Positions 45,211 through 53,469 of a stretch of DNA of 64,000 bases are shown in pieces. Numbering within the stretch: position 1 is the first letter of the stretch; each line of letters starts with the position of its first letter. The notes under the pieces are model-generated. The model was not told the DNA's origin. It saw only the letters and a program-made list of their open reading frames with translations, and did not search any database. The stretch covers positions 1 through 64,000 of the forward strand of contig JAMCYN010000101.1 in NCBI GenBank assembly GCA_023474015.1. The letters run 5' to 3'. Source of the DNA: Armatimonadota bacterium. Lineage in GTDB: Bacteria > Armatimonadota > UBA5829. The translations under genes and the position numbers were made by a program.

Positions 45211-46809
45211 CTACACCTCGGGAGATGGTGCGACCGGCTCGGTATCCGTCAGTGTTTCCCTGGAAAAGACAAGGTGCGCGACTTCCTTGGGCTTTCTCGC
45301 CGGGCTGAGGAAGCTCAGCACATAGCCGCCCGCGAGAGTGCCCATAGATCCCACGACAAAGTACCAGAGCCAGTGGATCTTAAGCACGTACGTTGCGAAT
45401 ATCGTAGCAGCCGCACCGAACAGGGCCCCGGCCACCACACCGACGTTGTTGGCACGCTTTGAGAGCATTCCAAGGAGGAACATGCCCAGAAGGGGCCCGG
45501 CAAACGGGCTCATTAGCTTATTCAGAATGGCAAAGATGGTTTCCTTGCCGCCGAGCAACGCGGATACCAGTATCACCGCAACGCCCCAGGCTAGAGTCAC
45601 CCACTTTGCCTGGCGTACGCCTTCCTGGTCACTGGTAGGCTTCACCTTGCCGAACCTCTTTATGAAGTCGATGTAGGTTGCGGTGCTCAGGGAGTTCAGG
45701 CCGGCAGAGAAGCTGGACATCGTCCCGGCGAACAGCCCCGCAATGACTACGGCCCCCAGGGCGCCCGGCAGTCCGTGAGTTACGAAGTGAGCCATAACTC
45801 GGTTGGCGTCGGTAAGCCCGGCAACCCACTCATAGCCCGGCTGGTTCAGGAAACGATAATAGTAGGCTACCAGGAAGATCCCGGCGCCATACAGACCGGC
45901 CATAACGGGCAGGTTAATGAGGCCGCCAGCCACCAGTGAAACCGCCATCTTCTTCCGAGAGCCTGCCGCGAGGTAACGCTGCACGAGCACCTGGTCGCTG
46001 CCCAGAGCGCCGATCCCGGATAGCAGGCCGTTAATGAGGATTATCCACATAGTCATCTCAAAGAAGCCCGTGCCGAGATTGAACAGCCTGGTGTGGTCGC
46101 CCAGAGCAGCGCTCCGGCTGACTTCCTGGCCGACCCAGGGGACCTTAGCTACGGCCGGCGGGTGAGCGGCTATCCGCCAGATAGCGCCGAAGTCCCAACT
46201 GAACGCCATCGCCACACCGACAAGCACCGCCACGATTCCGCCCATGAGAACGAAGAACTGGGCCACATCGGTCCACAGGACGGCTTTCATCCCTCCGAGG
46301 ACCGTATATAGCGTTGTCAGGCCGCCCAGCACCAAGATACCGACCCACACGGGTATGTCCATGATAGCAGCCATGGCAAGGGCCGCGGCGTACAAGGCGA
46401 CCGCCAGATGAGTGCCGCGCGTGAGCATGAACAACGCCGACGCGAATGTTCGCACTCCAACATTGAACCTGTGCTCCAGGTACTCGTAGGCTGTGTAGAG
46501 CTTGAGGCGCGCTAAGAAGGGCACAAAGATCATCGCCACGAATAACGCCGCGAACGGGTAAACGACTGCCTGCAGCGAGAACTGAAGATCGCTCGTGAAC
46601 ACGATTGCGGCACAACCCATGTAGCTTATGGCCGAGGTATCCGAGCTGATAATCGAGATGGCCACAGCCCACGGCGGTGCGGACCTCTCTGCCAGGTAGT
46701 ATCCCTCAACGTTCTTCTGCCGCTTGGCAAACCAGAGACCCAGAGTAACGCTACCTAGCACATAGATGACGACGATCATCAACTGTGCCATTGAGAAGTG
46801 AGCTTGCAT
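45211..46809 (-). CDS. Sodium:solute symporter (SSS family)
   Basis: 532 aa with about 13 membrane helices. LAERSAPPWAVAISIISSDTSAISYMG and the later LFAGTMSSFSAGLNSLSTATYIDF match the SSS family (the latter around the sodium-binding serines). It takes up a solute such as a sugar, sialic acid or carboxylate with Na+. The substrate is not assignable. GGAGGTAAG directly precedes the ATG. The promoter at 46947-46976 would give a leader of about 130 bases. Confidence 0.9.
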   Translation of the reverse strand: MQAHFSMAQLMIVVIYVLGSVTLGLWFAKRQKNVEGYYLAERSAPPWAVAISIISSDTSAISYMGCAAIVFTSDLQFSLQAVVYPFAALFVAMIFVPFLARLKLYTAYEYLEHRFNVGVRTFASALFMLTRGTHLAVALYAAALAMAAIMDIPVWVGILVLGGLTTLYTVLGGMKAVLWTDVAQFFVLMGGIVAVLVGVAMAFSWDFGAIWRIAAHPPAVAKVPWVGQEVSRSAALGDHTRLFNLGTGFFEMTMWIILINGLLSGIGALGSDQVLVQRYLAAGSRKKMAVSLVAGGLINLPVMAGLYGAGIFLVAYYYRFLNQPGYEWVAGLTDANRVMAHFVTHGLPGALGAVVIAGLFAGTMSSFSAGLNSLSTATYIDFIKRFGKVKPTSDQEGVRQAKWVTLAWGVAVILVSALLGGKETIFAILNKLMSPFAGPLLGMFLLGMLSKRANNVGVVAGALFGAAATIFATYVLKIHWLWYFVVGSMGTLAGGYVLSFLSPARKPKEVAHLVFSRETLTDTEPVAPSPEV

Positions 46810-46944
46810 CTTACCTCCACTCTACCTTGCTTACCACGATCGGCTGCGCGACCGACTATCGGCAGCCATAACACATGTGGGCCACATCCGATGAGCGAAT
46901 CTTCCTCGTCCCAGTGGACGTCGCCCTCCTGAAACCTCACGGTG

Positions 46945-47131
46945 TCAGTATATTGCATCCCTAATTCCTTTGTCAATAACGTCAAGTGGCGCAAACATGG
47001 CGATTGCGTCGTCTGCGGTCACGGCCAGGGACGCCCCACTTTCGTTGTGCACTCAGTTGGGCGAGGACTTTGTGTTCAACAAAAGCTCTGACTTCATGCA
47101 GGGTGGTGGCGGTGACGACGGGAATGTATGT
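46945..47131 (-). pseudogene. Possible decayed protein-coding remnant
   Basis: Two overlapping frames on the minus strand look protein-like: TYIPVVTATTLHEVRAFVEH followed by KVLAQLSAQ, and then, one frame over, SGASLAVTADDAIAMFAPLD followed by VIDKGIRDAIY and a stop. Joined by a frameshift they would form the C-terminal part of a protein I do not recognise. The stop overlaps the symporter promoter. Low confidence. Confidence 0.3.
46947..46976 (-). promoter_or_regulatory. Sigma70-type promoter for the symporter gene
   Basis: On the minus strand: TTGACA (46976-46971), 18 bases, TATACT (46952-46947), with a start near 46940. This makes translation of the small frame whose ATG is at 46958 impossible from this transcript. 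Confidence 0.65.
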
Positions 47132-47202
47132 CTATTGGCCACTGGAAGTCGGAGCGTTGAAGAAAGCTAACCACAAAATCAGCCGTTTGCAGCCAGTCCG
47201 CC

Positions 47203-47234
47203 AAAAAGGAAAACGGACCCAACCAGTGGGTCCG
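47203..47234 (-). terminator. Intrinsic terminator on the minus strand
   Basis: Minus strand CGGACCC-ACTGGTT-GGGTCCG followed by TTTTCCTTTTT. It would end a transcript covering the small broken frame at 47242-47359. Confidence 0.7.
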
Positions 47235-47241
47235 GGTCCGT

Positions 47242-47359
47242 TCACCTGATGCTATTCACTTTTTCGATCTTAAATTGGTTGGGATGGCTTTGTCCGTTCT
47301 TGGTGCGATAAGTTACAAAGTAGTACCTGCCATCCTGTCTACACTCAAATTATGCCCAT
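47242..47359 (-). pseudogene. Small frame with a probable 1-base frameshift
   Basis: After ATGGGCATAATT a TGA appears, but omitting one T of the ATTTG run gives a 38-residue product, MGIIECRQDGRYYFVTYRTK followed by NGQSHPNQFKIEKVNSIR. The residue mix is convincing and an intrinsic terminator follows, yet no family is recognised. It may be a real small gene with a sequencing or true indel. Confidence 0.35.
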
Positions 47360-47459
47360 AACTCATCCGTTTTGAAATCGGACCTTTGGGCTATCTTTGT
47401 GTAGTGCTTTAGTATTATGGCGATTTGTCGACGGCTCTTTACCTGGCGGCAGTGCAAAC

Positions 47460-47548
47460 ATGGAACCTCCCCCAGCCACTCCTTGGTAAGGAGGGGAGCG
47501 TCCGAATTCCCCCCTTACGAAGGAAGGATTAAGGGGAGTTGAGGCTTG
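47460..47548. repeat. CTCCCCC/GGGGAG word palindrome
   Basis: ACCTCCCCCAGCCACTCC and GGTAAGGAGGGGAG face CCCCCCTTACGAAGG and ATTAAGGGGAGTTGAGG. It is another word-type inverted repeat filling a spacer, just upstream of ruvC. Confidence 0.5.
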
Positions 47549-47591
47549 ACCGCGCAAGCGCTGATGTATAGAATTCAATAGAGGCAGCCGC

Positions 47592-48107
47592 ATGGATACC
47601 GTTCGCATACTCGCAATAGACCCCGGCACCGCCACCACCGGCTACGGTGTGGTGGATAAGATAGGCTCGACGCCCACGATGCTGGACTACGGCACGATCG
47701 ACACCTCACCCAATAAGCCCGCCGCCGAGCGCCTGCTCGATATATACAACCAACTAAACGCGATCATCGACCGCTATTCGCCGGACGTGCTGGTGATGGA
47801 GCGGCTTTTCTTCGCCAAGAACCAGACCACCGCAATCGCCGTCGGGAAAGCCTGCGGGGTAATGCAGTTCGCCGCCGCGCGAAGAGGAATCGAGGTCGTC
47901 GAGTATACGCCTATGGAGGTGAAGCAGGCCGTAGTCGGCTACGGTGGCGCGGAGAAGAAGCAGATACAATATATGGTCCAGCGAATACTCAACTTGAAAG
48001 AAATACCCAAGCCCGACGACGCCGCCGACGCCCTGGCGCTCGCGATTTGCCACGCGCATGCGGAAAAAATGCGGGGGCTGAGATCGAAGGCAGGAGGACA
48101 GAATTGA
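47592..48107 (+). CDS. ruvC: Crossover junction endodeoxyribonuclease RuvC
   Basis: 171 aa. The acidic catalytic residues are seen in ILAIDPGTATTGYGVV, VLVMERLFFAKNQTTAIAVG and KPDDAADALALAICHAH. RuvC resolves Holliday junctions as a dimer with RuvAB. The ruvA and ruvB genes are not adjacent. pyrF starts inside its stop codon (TTGA), so the two are coupled. Confidence 0.95.
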   Translation: MDTVRILAIDPGTATTGYGVVDKIGSTPTMLDYGTIDTSPNKPAAERLLDIYNQLNAIIDRYSPDVLVMERLFFAKNQTTAIAVGKACGVMQFAAARRGIEVVEYTPMEVKQAVVGYGGAEKKQIQYMVQRILNLKEIPKPDDAADALALAICHAHAEKMRGLRSKAGGQN

Positions 48108-48808
48108 ATAAGGACAAAATCATAATTCCACTCGACGTCGATACGCCAAAGAAGGCAGTCGCGCTGGTCGAGATGCTCAAGGACGATGTCGGCGCGTTCA
48201 AAGTCGGGCTGGAGCTGATCAACTCCGCCGGTCTTGGGATATTCGACAAGATCAGGACGGCCGGGGCGGAAAGAATATTCTACGACTGCAAGCTGCACGA
48301 CATACCCAACACCGTCGCGGGGGCCTCGCGCGCGATAGCGAAGATGGGTGTGTGGCTGTTCAATGTCCACTGCGCGGGCGGGTTCTCCATGATGAAGGCG
48401 GCGAAGGACGCGGTGTTGGAGGAGTCGGAGAAGATGGGCGTCGCGCCGCCGAAAGTGATCGGCGTGACAGTGCTCACCAGCATCGACCAAGCCGTATTGA
48501 ACGACGAGATCGGGATCCCTGGCACGGTGGCGGATGAGGTGGTTCATCTGGCCAAACTCGCGAAGGAGGCGGGGCTGGACGGAGTCGTTGCATCTCCGCA
48601 CGAGATAGAACTGATTCGAGAGGCCTGCGGTCCTGACTTCATGATCGTCACGCCTGGAGTGAGACCCACCGGAGGGGATATCGGGGACCAGAAGCGGGTA
48701 ATGACTCCCGATGAGGCCGTCCGGCGCGGCGCGGATTACTTGGTAATCGGCAGGCCGATTACCAAGGCCGATGACCCTAGGGCCGCGGCGAGGGCAATCG
48801 CGTCTTGA
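48104..48808 (+). CDS. pyrF: Orotidine 5'-phosphate decarboxylase
   Basis: 234 aa from a TTG at 48104, with GGAGGA 5 bases upstream and overlap with the ruvC stop. The catalytic DxKxxD region is YDCKLHDIPNTV. IIPLDVDTPKKAVALVE opens the barrel, and VTPGVRP and YLVIGRPI bind phosphate. It makes UMP in pyrimidine synthesis. Starts further upstream would be inside ruvC. Confidence 0.95.
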   Translation: MNKDKIIIPLDVDTPKKAVALVEMLKDDVGAFKVGLELINSAGLGIFDKIRTAGAERIFYDCKLHDIPNTVAGASRAIAKMGVWLFNVHCAGGFSMMKAAKDAVLEESEKMGVAPPKVIGVTVLTSIDQAVLNDEIGIPGTVADEVVHLAKLAKEAGLDGVVASPHEIELIREACGPDFMIVTPGVRPTGGDIGDQKRVMTPDEAVRRGADYLVIGRPITKADDPRAAARAIAS

Positions 48809-48870
48809 CAATGGGCGGCTTACGGACTCATAATAAGTGCGGACTAATTCTTGGCAATGAGGGGTGTGGT

Positions 48871-50175
48871 ATGACTCAGAGAACGGCTTCGGGCGGCGAT
48901 ACCGGATGGTTCGTTCGTGACAGGTTCGGCATGTTTATTCACTGGGGGCTTTATTCTCTACCTGCCAGGCATGAGTGGATAAAACAGTACGAGGAAATCC
49001 CGGACGAGGTCTACGACATGTATTTCAGGCGTTTCGACCCGGACCTTTACGACCCATGCCTTTGGGCAAAAGCGGCCGCCAACGCAGGCATGAAGTATTC
49101 CGTGGTGACGACCAAGCACCATGAAGGGTTCTGCCTCTGGGATTCCAAGCTGACGGATTACAAGGCCACGAACACCCCGGCCGGGCGCGACTTGCTGCGG
49201 CCGATGGTGGATGCGTTCAGGAAGCAGGATGTGCGCGTGGGGTTCTACCATTCGCTGATCGACTGGCATCATCCTCAGTTCAAACTCGACAGCCTGCACT
49301 CAATGCGCAAGCATCCGGATTTTGACAAACTCAATTCCGAGCGCGACCAGGCCAAATACGCCGAGTATCTGCATGGCCAGGTGCGCGAACTCTTGACCGA
49401 GTTCGGCAACATCGACATAATGTGGTTCGATTTCAGCTATCCGGCCGATGCGAGCAGACCTGCCGGCTGGATCGGAAAGGGGCATGAGGACTGGCAGAGT
49501 GAGAAGCTGCTGAAGATGATCCGCGAACTTCAGCCGCACGTGATCCTCGACGACCGGCTCGACCTCGATTACGGCTGGGATGTCAAGACGCCGGAGCAGT
49601 TCCAGCCGCGCGAGTGGGTGAAGGTGAACGGCCAGCCGGTAGTGTGGGAGGCCTGCCAGACGTTCTCGGGTGCCTGGGGCTACCACCGCGACGAGTCGAG
49701 CTGGAAGAGCCTGGACCAACTCGTGCAAATGCTCATCGACACGGTCAGCAAGGGCGGGAACCTGCTATTGAACGTCGGCCCGACAGGCCGAGGGGAGTTC
49801 GATGAGAGGGCACTCGACAGGCTGAATGGGATGGGCGAGTGGATGAGGCGGCACGGCAGGTCGATCTACGGCTGCACCGCCGCGCCGGAGGAGTTCGAGA
49901 CCCCGCGCGATTGCCGCCTGACGTATAACCCCGACACAAAACGTCTGTATGTGCACGTGTTCGCGTGGCCATTCGTGCAGCTTCACTTGGACGGCTTCGC
50001 GGGCAAGGTCGAGTACGCGCAACTCCTGAATGACGCATCGGAAGTGCGAGTGGACACCACATCGATTTTGAACCATAATAAGTATGGGAGCGGATACAAG
50101 GACACACTGACCCTGACGCTGCCCGTCCAAAAGCCGAACGTGACCGTGCCGGTGATTGAGCTGTTCTTGAAGTAG
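48871..50175 (+). CDS. GH29 alpha-L-fucosidase
   Basis: 434 aa. GMFIHWGLYSLPARHEWI at the N terminus, TTKHHEGFCLWDSKLTDY, and IDIMWFDFSYPADASRP, where the Asp of WFDF is the GH29 nucleophile, identify the family. It releases L-fucose from glycans. No signal peptide is visible, so it should act on imported oligosaccharides. The ATG at 48871 is preceded by GAGGGGTG. The open frame extends upstream to 48805, but without a ribosome binding site and not conserved. Confidence 0.9.
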   Translation: MTQRTASGGDTGWFVRDRFGMFIHWGLYSLPARHEWIKQYEEIPDEVYDMYFRRFDPDLYDPCLWAKAAANAGMKYSVVTTKHHEGFCLWDSKLTDYKATNTPAGRDLLRPMVDAFRKQDVRVGFYHSLIDWHHPQFKLDSLHSMRKHPDFDKLNSERDQAKYAEYLHGQVRELLTEFGNIDIMWFDFSYPADASRPAGWIGKGHEDWQSEKLLKMIRELQPHVILDDRLDLDYGWDVKTPEQFQPREWVKVNGQPVVWEACQTFSGAWGYHRDESSWKSLDQLVQMLIDTVSKGGNLLLNVGPTGRGEFDERALDRLNGMGEWMRRHGRSIYGCTAAPEEFETPRDCRLTYNPDTKRLYVHVFAWPFVQLHLDGFAGKVEYAQLLNDASEVRVDTTSILNHNKYGSGYKDTLTLTLPVQKPNVTVPVIELFLK

Positions 50176-50187
50176 GCCGGAGAAGCG

Positions 50188-51264
50188 CTACTGATTCGAC
50201 TCGGCGGCTTCCTTGAGCAGCGCAAGCACCTCGCCAATCCGCGCCTTGATCTCAAAGCACTCACGCGCTCGAATGCGTCCCTGCCTGCCCATCCGCTCCG
50301 AGAGAGGCTTATCTTGAACGAGAAGCATCAGGGAGCGGGCGATTGATTTGGGGTCGTTCGGCGGGTTGAGGAAGCCGGTTTCGCTGTCGAGCACGATCTC
50401 CGGCAAGCCGCCAACCGTTGTCGCCACCACGGGGCGCTCCATCGCCATCGCGTTTACAGCCACAAGGCCGAAGCCTTCCTTGAGCGACGGCACGATCACC
50501 GCGTCGCACGCCGCTATCAGGCCTCGTATGTCCGGCACGAACCCCACGAACCGCACCCGCGCCTCGATCCCGAGCGACCGGACGAGATCCTCCAGCGCCG
50601 GGCGGTCGTTGCCGTCACCAGTAAGGATCAGGCGGGCAGTCGGGGCATCTTTCAGTAATAGCGCAAATGCTTCGATGGCGACACGCTGGCCTTTTTCGCT
50701 CGATAGCCGCCCGAATACTCCGAAGATGGGCGTTTCCGGGTCGAACCCCTGCTCCCGCTTGACGTCATCAATGGGCATCGGGAAGAATTTGTCCATATCG
50801 ACGCCGTTGTGCACCACCCGCACCCTATTCTCCGGCAGGCCCTGCGCGCACAGATGGCGCTTCACCGCCTTGGAGACGGCAATCACCAAGCTCGAACGCT
50901 TGAAGCACGCCGCCGAGTTGAGGCCGTGGACGTGGGCGACCGACGGTATCCCCGCCAACTTCGCCGCGAGCGCCCCGAGGAGGCTTGCGGTGGAAAGATG
51001 TGTGTGAGTAACGTCGATGCGGTCGCGCTTGATCAGCCCGGCGAGCTTGACTATGGTGATCGGGTCCAGCTTGCCGTGGGTCTTCCAGGTGATGGGGTTG
51101 AGGTCCAGGCTTTTGGCGTATTCGACGAATGGCCGCCCCGCCGGGCAGAACAGCTCGATCTCCGCGTCCAGCGCCGGAAGCTCCCGGCACAAATCGGCGA
51201 CGTAAACCTCCGCTCCGCCGATCCGAGAGGGAGTGATCGCCTCCAGGACCCTGAGTGCGCTCAA
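50188..51264 (-). CDS. Glycosyltransferase family 4
   Basis: 358 aa from the TTG at 51264, which overlaps the deacetylase stop (TTGA) and follows GGGAG. RVLEAITPSRIGGAEVYVADLCREL is the GT4 acceptor-side start with its Gly-Gly motif, FGVFGRLSSEKGQRVAIEAFALL begins the donor half, and VPSLKEGFGLVAVNAMAMERPVV holds the EGFGLxxxE-type catalytic motif. It adds a hexose to a surface glycan or lipid. The overlapping deacetylase suggests both work on the same polysaccharide. Confidence 0.9.
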   Translation of the reverse strand: MSALRVLEAITPSRIGGAEVYVADLCRELPALDAEIELFCPAGRPFVEYAKSLDLNPITWKTHGKLDPITIVKLAGLIKRDRIDVTHTHLSTASLLGALAAKLAGIPSVAHVHGLNSAACFKRSSLVIAVSKAVKRHLCAQGLPENRVRVVHNGVDMDKFFPMPIDDVKREQGFDPETPIFGVFGRLSSEKGQRVAIEAFALLLKDAPTARLILTGDGNDRPALEDLVRSLGIEARVRFVGFVPDIRGLIAACDAVIVPSLKEGFGLVAVNAMAMERPVVATTVGGLPEIVLDSETGFLNPPNDPKSIARSLMLLVQDKPLSERMGRQGRIRARECFEIKARIGEVLALLKEAAESNQ

Positions 51265-52025
51265 ATGATAACTCCCGAGGCCTTCCGCGCGCGGTTGATC
51301 TTGCGCATCAGAAACGGCCCGATGGCGTTCCATCTCACGTTCACCCGTGGTATCTCGAAGACGCTGTTTCCGCCGACGATCCCGAGCTTCGTGGTGACGG
51401 CATACCTATACCCCGCCTCGACAGCGGCGGCGAGCACGCGGTCATCGTAGTCGCCGTAGGGGTATGAGAACGACACCACCTCTTTACCCAATATGTCCTC
51501 CAGCTTGCGCTTGGAATCGGCTATCTCACGTGTCAACTGCTCGTCGGAGATATCGGGCAGATGGGGATGCGTGAGGGTGTGCGAGCCGATCTCGAAGCCG
51601 TTATCGGCCATCTCGCGGAGCTGATCGATCGACATCATCGGTTCCCGGCGGTCGCCCTGGCGGGCGTCCCAGTCGTTCGCGCCGCCGATGGTGTCGGCGA
51701 CCACGTAGACCGTCGCCGTCATGCGGCGCTCCATTAGCGCGGGATACGCATGTTCGTAGACGCTCAGGTAGCCGTCATCAAACGTGACCGCGAACTCATC
51801 GCGCTCCCAGTAGCCTTCAGCCCGGCACTTCTCCGCCATGTTCTCCAGAGGGACCGCCAACCACCCCTGTGCGGTCATGTAATCCAATTCCGATCGGAAT
51901 AGCGACGGCGCCACATACTGCCCCGCCACGAGCGAAGACAATTTGGGAAAGCCCAACCGGTGGTACAGCAGCACTACCGGCGTTCCTGGCCTGAGTCCCT
52001 GAGAGTTCAATATGTCTTTCTCCAT
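51261..52025 (-). CDS. Polysaccharide deacetylase (NodB homology, CE4)
   Basis: 254 aa. The NodB motifs are present: VTFDDGYLSVYEHA (motif 1), IGSHTLTHPHLPDIS (motif 2, metal His pair) and FSYPYGDYDDRV. It removes N-acetyl groups from a polysaccharide or a cell-wall glycan. No clear signal peptide is seen. It is translationally coupled to the glycosyltransferase downstream. Confidence 0.9.
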   Translation of the reverse strand: MEKDILNSQGLRPGTPVVLLYHRLGFPKLSSLVAGQYVAPSLFRSELDYMTAQGWLAVPLENMAEKCRAEGYWERDEFAVTFDDGYLSVYEHAYPALMERRMTATVYVVADTIGGANDWDARQGDRREPMMSIDQLREMADNGFEIGSHTLTHPHLPDISDEQLTREIADSKRKLEDILGKEVVSFSYPYGDYDDRVLAAAVEAGYRYAVTTKLGIVGGNSVFEIPRVNVRWNAIGPFLMRKINRARKASGVII

Positions 52026-52040
52026 TTGTCACGGTGTATT

Positions 52041-52060
52041 GGCGCCCGACTTAGGGCGCC
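52041..52060. other. Perfect 7-bp hairpin between deacetylase and HtrA genes
   Basis: GGCGCCC-GACTTA-GGGCGCC. Neither side has a run of T long enough for a sure intrinsic terminator. It may still slow transcription coming from the HtrA gene. Confidence 0.4.
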
Positions 52061-52105
52061 CCTAAGATTATAACTCCTTTGCGAGTTTCGGTCACCCCCT
52101 TGCCA

Positions 52106-53170
52106 TTAACCCGAAGACTCCCGCAGCCTCGCCGGCATTTCGCGTATAGTGACTACGAAGTTGCGCGGTTTGCCGTCTCGGATCGCCTCGATGCTCACCT
52201 GGCTCCCGACGCTCTTGGCGCGGATGGCCTTGCGGAGGTCACCACTGGCAGTTATATTCTTTCCGTCCACGGAGGTTATGATGTCGCCCCTGCGAAGTCC
52301 GGCCTCCGCGGCAGGCCCGCCCTTCTCTACTCCGGCGATGATGAGGCCCTGCTTTACGGCCAGGCCGAACTCACGGGCGATCTGCGGGTTGATCTCGCCG
52401 TATGAAATGCCGATCCAGGGGATTATGATTCGCCCCTGGGCGCGCACCTGCCTCATTATGTCCCGCGCGGTGTTGATCGGTATCGCAAACCCTAGCGCCC
52501 CGGACCGGCCCGCGACCACCGCCGTGTTTATCCCGATCACCTGGCCGCGGCTGTCCACAAGCGGCCCGCCGCTGTTGCCGGGAGAGATTTGAGCGTCGGT
52601 CTGAATCAGGTTCTGGAGAGATTCGTCACTATCGGGGATGCTGCGGCGGAGTGCGCTCACGACCCCGACGCTGACTGTGCGCTCAAAACCATAGGGGTTC
52701 CCAATGGCAATGGCTATCTGGCCCACCTGTAGATAATCCGAGTCCCCTAGCGGAGCCACCGGCAGGTTGTTGGCATTGATCTTGACAAAAGCCAAGTCAA
52801 CGGAGGGATCACCCCCCAGGCTCGTGGCCGGCAGTTCACGGCCATCGGCGAGCGTAACCTTGACCTCCGTCACTCCACTGATGACGTGATTATTCGTAAG
52901 GACATCGCCGTCTCTGCTCACGATCACACCGGAACCGACTCCGTCCGGCTTGCCGTCTTCGCCATAGGTCGTGACGGCGACCACGGTGGCTGAGACGCGT
53001 TTTACTATATCGATGATCTGCCGTTCCTGCGGCAGCAGAAAGGCAGCCGGGCCACGACCCGTGTCCGAGGGCGCGGACTGAGCCCACGCTCCGCCAAGCG
53101 ACGTTAGAAGCAAGGATATCATTACCACGCCTACCAACGCGCGGTTCCGGTGCTTTCGGTATTGCATCAT
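52106..53170 (-). CDS. HtrA/DegP-family serine protease with one PDZ domain
   Basis: 354 aa from the ATG at 53170, with GGAGGGAG just upstream. The signal peptide (to about 30) is followed by a protease domain with a full triad: His in LTNNHVISGV, Asp in VDLAFVKI and Ser in GNSGGPL. A single PDZ domain (LIIAGVEKGGPAAEAGLRRGDIITSVDG) follows. It degrades or refolds damaged envelope proteins, like DegS/DegQ-type proteases. The leader region is shared with the divergent RNA at 53325. Confidence 0.92.
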   Translation of the reverse strand: MMQYRKHRNRALVGVVMISLLLTSLGGAWAQSAPSDTGRGPAAFLLPQERQIIDIVKRVSATVVAVTTYGEDGKPDGVGSGVIVSRDGDVLTNNHVISGVTEVKVTLADGRELPATSLGGDPSVDLAFVKINANNLPVAPLGDSDYLQVGQIAIAIGNPYGFERTVSVGVVSALRRSIPDSDESLQNLIQTDAQISPGNSGGPLVDSRGQVIGINTAVVAGRSGALGFAIPINTARDIMRQVRAQGRIIIPWIGISYGEINPQIAREFGLAVKQGLIIAGVEKGGPAAEAGLRRGDIITSVDGKNITASGDLRKAIRAKSVGSQVSIEAIRDGKPRNFVVTIREMPARLRESSG

Positions 53171-53289
53171 AATCTCCCTCCTAAGTCCGCTATTCGGGAC
53201 TACACTTCTTCCAATTTGGTATAGTCCAAATAGCAACGCGGCAAACATGGATTGCTCGGAGCGATTTCTTCACAAATTTGCGAAATCGA

Positions 53290-53318
53290 TTGCTTCGAAT
53301 CTCGGTACCTGGTATAAT
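53290..53318 (+). promoter_or_regulatory. Sigma70-type promoter for the 53.3 kb RNA
   Basis: TTGCTT (53290-53295), exactly 17 bases, TATAAT (53313-53318). The predicted start is near 53325. Confidence 0.65.
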
Positions 53319-53324
53319 TACCTG

Positions 53325-53407
53325 GGTGATGGATAATTTGTTTATCTTATCCCTCTCTCCTTTCTTTCTCCTTTCTCTTGACGGGGGCCGCAAGGCCCCC
53401 TTTTTTT
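53325..53407 (+). ncRNA. Putative pyrimidine-rich small RNA or thiM leader with terminator
   Basis: About 83 nt. The predicted transcript has a small hairpin (GGATAA 53331-53336 with TTATCC 53347-53352), then an unstructured CTCTCTCCTTTCTTTCTCC tract with two anti-Shine-Dalgarno words, then a terminator. The word TCTCCTTTCTTT differs from the core of the sigma-54 RNAs (TCTCCTTCCTTT) by one base. It could be a free small RNA or an attenuated leader of thiM, which starts 63 bases later. It does not have the TPP riboswitch consensus. Confidence 0.5.
53383..53407 (+). terminator. Strong intrinsic terminator upstream of thiM
   Basis: GGGGGCC-GCAA-GGCCCCC: a 7-bp perfect GC stem with a GNRA loop, followed by seven T. 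Confidence 0.9.
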
Positions 53408-53469
53408 GCTCACTTTCAGCTCAACATCAGCTATCATATGCATATTGAATCCGGCCTCGGGAGGAATTG

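Noticed and set aside
46779..46958. Small minus-strand frame (about 59 codons) with AAGGA before its ATG
   Set aside because: Its ATG lies inside the spacer of the TTGACA/TATACT promoter for the symporter, its end overlaps the symporter start, and the product resembles no family.
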